Shown here in pieces: positions 6,443 through 10,312 of a stretch of DNA of 10,312 bases; the stretch's first letter is position 1; every line of letters starts with the position of its first letter. The notes below the pieces were generated by a model. It searched no databases and was not told the origin of the DNA. It saw nothing but the letters and a program-made list of their open reading frames with translations. Source of the DNA: Pyrinomonadaceae bacterium (GTDB taxonomy: Bacteria > Acidobacteriota > Blastocatellia > Pyrinomonadales > Pyrinomonadaceae); the NCBI GenBank assembly GCA_025937955.1, contig JAICQI010000140.1, positions 1-10,312 on the forward strand. Direction: 5' to 3'. The translations under genes and the position numbers were made by a program.

Positions 6443-7297
6443 ATGACTGACGCGGACGACTCGACTGGTAAGCTCAAGGATGAGCAGTTAGTAAAAAAGA
6501 GGCGCGAGGAGGCATTGCCCGAACGCATCCTGCGTCGCGTGCTCGAAGGCATGGGCAGCGTCGTCGATCGCAGGTTGGGTCGAACTGTCGAGCCGAGAAG
6601 CGGACTTACCACCTCAAAACTCATCGAACGAATGAAGCGGCTGATCGATGAGCGCGTCAGAGACGAAGGCAGAAAAGGAAGAGTCGCGCCGCATCACCTC
6701 ATACTCAAAGTCGAATGGGGCACTCATTCTGAAGCGCCGCCTGAAATCCTCCACGATCTGAAAAACGAAGTGCTCGCCGCCGCGATCGATCACATCAACG
6801 ATCATCGTTATCGAACTCTCGGCCCGGTCACCGTAGAAGCCGAAGTCGACATCTTCACGACCGGCATCTCCGTCGATCCGACTTTTGGCGAGTTTGAAGA
6901 AGATCTCAGACGACAGGACGAAGAGATGCGCGCCGCGAAATTGGGTGTGCCGATTCCCGGCGCCGCACCGCCGATGCCCGACATTCAGGTGATCGCGCGC
7001 ATCACACTGCCACACGGCACGCGCGAGGTGCCTTTAATCTTCAGACCAGGCGGCAGACGACTCAACGTCGGGCGCGCTGCCGATAACGAACTGTCTCTGA
7101 ACGATCAGAGCGTGTCTAAAATTCATGCCGCATTGTTAATGACTGCCGAAGGCACGCTCCTCGTTGCCGACACCGGCTCTACGAATGGTACTTATCTCAA
7201 CGGACGACGCATCTCATATGGCGAATCACGGCTGATTGAAGATGGCGACGTAGTTGGCTTTGGAGATGTGGAAGTACGATTGCGCAAAAGTGAGTAG
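6443..7297 (+). CDS. FhaA-like protein: DUF3662-type N-domain plus FHA domain
   Basis: A 284-residue soluble protein with no signal peptide or membrane span. The N-terminal part (about 24-145) resembles the DUF3662 domain of actinobacterial FhaA: a helical RILRRVLEGMGSVVDRRLG segment, then PHHLILKVEW and a conserved-looking alpha/beta core. A charged, proline-containing linker (about 150-185) follows. The FHA domain (about 195-282) keeps the phosphothreonine-reading residues: G210-R211, S225, H228, N248-G249-T250 and N253-G254. FHA domains bind phosphothreonine peptides made by Ser/Thr kinases. In mycobacteria FhaA binds phosphorylated cell-wall proteins; a similar recruiting role here is inferred from the two peptidoglycan genes directly downstream. 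No kinase gene is in the window. The stop is nine bases before the PBP start, so the two are probably co-transcribed. The FHA call is firm, the DUF3662 call moderate. Confidence 0.88.
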   Translation: MTDADDSTGKLKDEQLVKKRREEALPERILRRVLEGMGSVVDRRLGRTVEPRSGLTTSKLIERMKRLIDERVRDEGRKGRVAPHHLILKVEWGTHSEAPPEILHDLKNEVLAAAIDHINDHRYRTLGPVTVEAEVDIFTTGISVDPTFGEFEEDLRRQDEEMRAAKLGVPIPGAAPPMPDIQVIARITLPHGTREVPLIFRPGGRRLNVGRAADNELSLNDQSVSKIHAALLMTAEGTLLVADTGSTNGTYLNGRRISYGESRLIEDGDVVGFGDVEVRLRKSE

Positions 7298-7306
7298 CGA
7301 AACTGG

Positions 7307-9142
7307 ATGAACGCGAGTCTTTTTCTTCTACTTCTCTTCCAAACCCCTTCACCTTCCCCCCTCCCGACTCCGCCTGCGCCCGAAAGAACGCCGGCTCTGT
7401 TCACGTTGATTTACGTCGGCGGGTTCGCGCTCGTCATTTTGCTCCTGCTGCTTAGTCTGGTTCGCAATCGGCGCCAGGCAGTATCGGCGATTCCTGAAGA
7501 CCTGCCGAAAGAAGTCAGGAAGCGACTCGGATCGCACTCAACTAATCGCGGTTTGCGTGCGCTGCGATGGCTGTTTCTGCTGTTGTCGATCGGGTTGTTT
7601 TCGTTTCACATCTACTGGGCCCACTACGCGTCGGAACAAAACGAGAAGTTCCAGGACTTGAGCTACAAGGATCTGCGCGTCCGGCGTTTGTCTGAATCGA
7701 CGCTGCGGGGATGGGTGTTTGATCGCAGCGGCCGTGTGGACCAGCCACTGGCTTATTACAAACGCGACTCGAGCGGCAATATCCGGCGCGAGTATCCGAT
7801 GGACAAAGCATTGGCGCATCTCTTCGGATCGGATCGCGGCGATCCGGGACTGGAGCGCGCGTTGTTTGGCGTTCAGAGCGGTGCGCTTCCCGAAGCTCTT
7901 GAGGTTGTTAAGGGTCAGTCGGTCGAGTTCAGGGGCAATCAGGACGTGCGACTCACGATTGATCGTGCTTTGCAACAAGCTGCTGTCGAGCAGTTGAAAG
8001 GAAAGCACGGCGCGGTTGTTATCGTGAATCCGCAAAACGGTGACGTGCTCGCGCTCTACAGCGAGCCTTCGTACAGTCTTACTGAAGTCGACGACGAAGC
8101 GACGTGGATTCGTTTGGAAGCAAATGAACGCGACAAACCGCTGGTCAGTCGTGCTCTCGGTGCTTATTACATTCCCGGATCGACTTTCAAGACCGTGACG
8201 ATGATCGCGGCGTTTATCGCCGGAGAGCAGGATACGGAGTTTACGTGCAGTGGTGGTGGTTACTACGCCGCGCCAGGTGCAAACGTAATCTTCGACGATG
8301 CTGGGCCAGCGGAGGTACACGGTCGCATCGGGATCGATCATGCGTATGAAGTTTCCTGTAACCAGTATTTCGCGCAGATGGGTGTGAGGCTTGGTCCGGA
8401 AAAACTTAAACGCGCCGCACAGTTGCTGGGCATCGGCTCGTACGACACGCCTTCAGAAGCGTTGCGTGGTCGCAAGCTACCGCAGATTTGGGCCGGTAGC
8501 ACGGACGCAGTGAAACGTGCGCTGGCGCCGCGAGAATCCACTATCGTCACGGGCAAACAAGTGACAAGGTACGATCTCGCGCTCATTGGATATGGCCAGG
8601 GTTATGCCGGTCAGATGACGCCGTTGCAGATGGCACTGGCGGCGGCTGCGATCGGAAATCTCGAAGGCAAGCTGATGAAGCCGCGGATTGAATACAGCGT
8701 CGCGCCGCAGCCGTTCAATCAGGTGATGACACCGCAGACTGCCGCGCGAATGCGTTCGATCATGGGGCTCGTTACTGGTGGCGCGAGTGGTACGGCGCGG
8801 GGCGTGTTTGGACCAGTCAAGGCAGCGGGCATCAACACTGGCGGAAAGACCGGTACGGCGCAGAAAGTCGTGCCCGTTTATGATCCAAAGACGGGCGAGC
8901 CAAAGACGCGACACAGAGTCGAGCGCGACAATCGCGGCAACATCATTCGCGAATACGACGAGATCATCATGGACAACGAGAATCCGAGAATCGACGGCTG
9001 GTTTCTCTGCATCGCGCCGCTCGAGAAACCGCAGCTGGCGATGGCGGTGATCGTCGAGGGTGGCGGCTACGGCTCCCGATCGGCAGCCCCAATCGCCGCC
9101 GCGCTCGTTTTGAAAGCGAGGGATCTTGGATATTTCAGATAA
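7307..9142 (+). CDS. Class B penicillin-binding protein (PbpA/FtsI-like transpeptidase)
   Basis: A 611-residue membrane-anchored D,D-transpeptidase that crosslinks peptidoglycan in the periplasm. The three active-site motifs are intact: S292-T-F-K295 (acyl-enzyme serine), S350-C-N352 and K514-T-G516. As in actinobacterial PbpA, the region before the transpeptidase domain is short (RGWVFDRSGR... then YPMDKALAHLFGSD) and no PASTA repeats follow. The N-terminus is unusual: a hydrophobic stretch (1-12), a Pro/Thr/Ser linker (13-29), one membrane span (about 31-53), a charged segment, then a second span (about 85-103). A charged loop of about 43 residues (520-562) separates KTGTAQ from the DGWFLCIAP strand, longer than I expect for the family. 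It starts nine bases after the FHA gene, with no clear Shine-Dalgarno. The SEDS gene follows after a palindromic repeat, matching the usual PBP-SEDS pairing. Confidence 0.93.
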   Translation: MNASLFLLLLFQTPSPSPLPTPPAPERTPALFTLIYVGGFALVILLLLLSLVRNRRQAVSAIPEDLPKEVRKRLGSHSTNRGLRALRWLFLLLSIGLFSFHIYWAHYASEQNEKFQDLSYKDLRVRRLSESTLRGWVFDRSGRVDQPLAYYKRDSSGNIRREYPMDKALAHLFGSDRGDPGLERALFGVQSGALPEALEVVKGQSVEFRGNQDVRLTIDRALQQAAVEQLKGKHGAVVIVNPQNGDVLALYSEPSYSLTEVDDEATWIRLEANERDKPLVSRALGAYYIPGSTFKTVTMIAAFIAGEQDTEFTCSGGGYYAAPGANVIFDDAGPAEVHGRIGIDHAYEVSCNQYFAQMGVRLGPEKLKRAAQLLGIGSYDTPSEALRGRKLPQIWAGSTDAVKRALAPRESTIVTGKQVTRYDLALIGYGQGYAGQMTPLQMALAAAAIGNLEGKLMKPRIEYSVAPQPFNQVMTPQTAARMRSIMGLVTGGASGTARGVFGPVKAAGINTGGKTGTAQKVVPVYDPKTGEPKTRHRVERDNRGNIIREYDEIIMDNENPRIDGWFLCIAPLEKPQLAMAVIVEGGGYGSRSAAPIAAALVLKARDLGYFR

Positions 9143-9149
9143 GAATTTA

Positions 9150-9206
9150 GCGGCTGATTTTCGCAGATGAACGCGCATCTGCGTTTTATCCGCGAAAATC
9201 AGCGGC
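9150..9206. repeat. Palindromic repeat between the PBP and SEDS genes
   Basis: GCTGATTTTCGC (9153-9164) pairs perfectly with GCGAAAATCAGC (9192-9203), and 9150-9151 pair with 9205-9206 beyond one mismatch. Nested inside is GCAGATG-aacgcg-CATCTGC (9163-9182). The wording (atctgcg...atccgcgaaaatcagcgg) resembles widespread intergenic repeats, again from memory. It starts seven bases after the PBP stop and ends seven bases before the SEDS start codon, so it fills the place of a ribosome-binding site. Confidence 0.8.
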
Positions 9207-9213
9207 CAAAAAA

Positions 9214-10312
9214 ATGAAGAATCGCGCATCATCACATCTGCTTCTGATCCTGGTAATTCTCGGCCTCGAGATCGCCGGCTACATCGCGGTGCATCGCGCC
9301 GGGCTGCTGCGTGGCTACGAGACTTCCACCATCGGCGCCGTGCGCGACCTGTTGATGTTTTTCCCATTGATGGTCCTGGCGATCTGGCTCTCGCGAACGA
9401 AACGCTTCGCCGGCAACTGGGTCCTCTTCACCACCGCGATTCTTCTCTTTGCTTTCGGCATGCTGATCCAGTATCGCCTCTACAGCGATCCGGAATACAA
9501 CGCCCGCAACAAAGCCGCGGCGCGTGAAGAAAAGATGCAGGCGTTGCGCACGCGCTACATCATGGAAAACTACGATCCGGTGAAGAAGCAGATGATGGGC
9601 CTGCCACCCACGCCTGCACAGCCGATCGACATCAACCAGCTTCCAAAGAAAGAATCGAACTATTCACTCTGGAACGCGCTCACATCCAGTTACACGTGGG
9701 TCCCGGTGTTCGCGTTCTTCGCCTTCGCGATCGCGTATTCGTTTTGCTCGCGTGACGGCTTCCTGTTGTGGTTACAGCGAAACAGTTTCATCATTGTGCT
9801 GTTCACTTTGTTGCCACTCGCGATCGCGGTAGTTACCTCGAGCGCCGGTAAAGCACTCGGGAACATGACGCCGTGGGAGCCTTCGAAGATCCCGTTCCTC
9901 GTCGGCTTCGCCGGCATTCTGACTGCCCGTTACAAAGATCTCGCTGAAACTTACTGGGGCATTCCACGCGCGCGCGACATCGTGCCGCTGCTGGTAATGG
10001 CTATACTGCCTTTCGTCCCGTTCTTCGCGCTCAAAGATTTCGGGCAGATGCTGATCTTCAGTGGCGCTTACACGACGCTTTACCTTGTCGCCGTGCGTCG
10101 CTGGCCGCAGTTGCTGTTGTTCGTCGGCTCGGTTGTGCTCGTGATCGGCATTCTCGTCGTCGGCGCGTTGCCGCGCAACATTCAGGAGCAGGTGCCGTTA
10201 CTACCGACGATTGCAAGGCCAATCAGTGCCGCACTTCCCGCCCGCATTCAGCAACGCTTTCATCTCTGGCTCGATGGTTTCGATCCGCCGTCGCCTGAAG
10301 TTTCATGGTGGA
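9214..10312 (+). CDS. FtsW/RodA/SpoVE (SEDS) family peptidoglycan glycosyltransferase, 3' end cut
   Basis: A frame from ATG 9214 stays open for 366 codons to the window edge, so the C-terminus is missing. Hydrophobic spans are seen at about 9-26, 44-59, 70-88, 162-178, 191-208, 225-240, 256-272, 278-295 and 301-318, which is a polytopic SEDS profile. Family-like motifs are PWEPSKIPFLVGFAGIL (220-236, cognate of the QPSEFAKL region), KDFGQMLIF (274-282) and RIQQRFHLWLDGFDPP near 344-359. SEDS proteins polymerise lipid II glycan strands at the membrane together with a class B PBP; the partner is the gene just upstream. Residues 89-161, after span 3, form a long soluble segment rich in charge and proline. 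No Shine-Dalgarno precedes the start. An in-frame TAG at 9148 and the lack of another start support ATG 9214. FtsW versus RodA cannot be decided here. Confidence 0.85.
   Translation, partial: MKNRASSHLLLILVILGLEIAGYIAVHRAGLLRGYETSTIGAVRDLLMFFPLMVLAIWLSRTKRFAGNWVLFTTAILLFAFGMLIQYRLYSDPEYNARNKAAAREEKMQALRTRYIMENYDPVKKQMMGLPPTPAQPIDINQLPKKESNYSLWNALTSSYTWVPVFAFFAFAIAYSFCSRDGFLLWLQRNSFIIVLFTLLPLAIAVVTSSAGKALGNMTPWEPSKIPFLVGFAGILTARYKDLAETYWGIPRARDIVPLLVMAILPFVPFFALKDFGQMLIFSGAYTTLYLVAVRRWPQLLLFVGSVVLVIGILVVGALPRNIQEQVPLLPTIARPISAALPARIQQRFHLWLDGFDPPSPEVSWW

Noticed and set aside
7538..8341. Minus-strand frame of 267 codons inside the PBP gene
   Set aside because: Shadow of the real gene; no motif and no ribosome-binding site.
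8477..9367. Minus-strand frame of 296 codons antisense to the PBP and SEDS genes
   Set aside because: Arg-rich, low-complexity composition typical of a mirror frame; the plus strand carries unmistakable PBP motifs.

Overview
The window looks like chromosomal DNA from an Acidobacteriota member, most likely of the Blastocatellia/Pyrinomonadaceae type. This is inferred from three things. There is an Oar-like TonB-dependent receptor module with the ETV-VTG and ELP-GR-F motifs common in that phylum. There is a short Xre regulator with an RRNKP-type N-terminus. Intergenic spaces carry many palindromic repeats. No phage, plasmid, CRISPR, tRNA or rRNA signal was seen.

Left part (1-1581): the 5' half of a DUF763 gene runs leftward off the edge, apparently from a leaderless promoter. 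A gene-poor stretch of about 450 bases follows, holding an 11-bp inverted repeat and a terminator-like hairpin. Next come a small Xre-type DNA-binding protein on the plus strand and, converging on it, a 37-residue single-pass membrane protein on the minus strand. About 300 bases with no recognisable gene lead to the main gene.

Centre (1582-6189): one uninterrupted 1535-residue frame joins two modules that are normally separate. The first is an exported VIT plus von Willebrand A protein with an intact metal-binding MIDAS site. The second is a TonB-dependent outer-membrane receptor (TonB-box-like motif, plug, Oar-type beta-barrel) that lacks its usual carboxypeptidase-regulatory domain. This fusion is the most unusual object in the window.

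Right part (6190-10312): a 253-base gap holds a perfect 34-bp inverted repeat and a second, imperfect palindrome that reaches into the putative promoter of the next gene. Three co-directional genes follow: a DUF3662-like plus FHA protein (FhaA-like), a class B penicillin-binding transpeptidase (PbpA-like), and a SEDS-family (FtsW/RodA) glycosyltransferase cut by the window edge. Together they form a peptidoglycan-synthesis set recalling the actinobacterial fhaA-rodA-pbpA-pknAB locus. The polymerase and transpeptidase would act as a pair, with the FHA protein as a likely phosphothreonine-reading partner. A palindromic repeat sits between the last two genes, at the expected ribosome-binding position of the SEDS gene.
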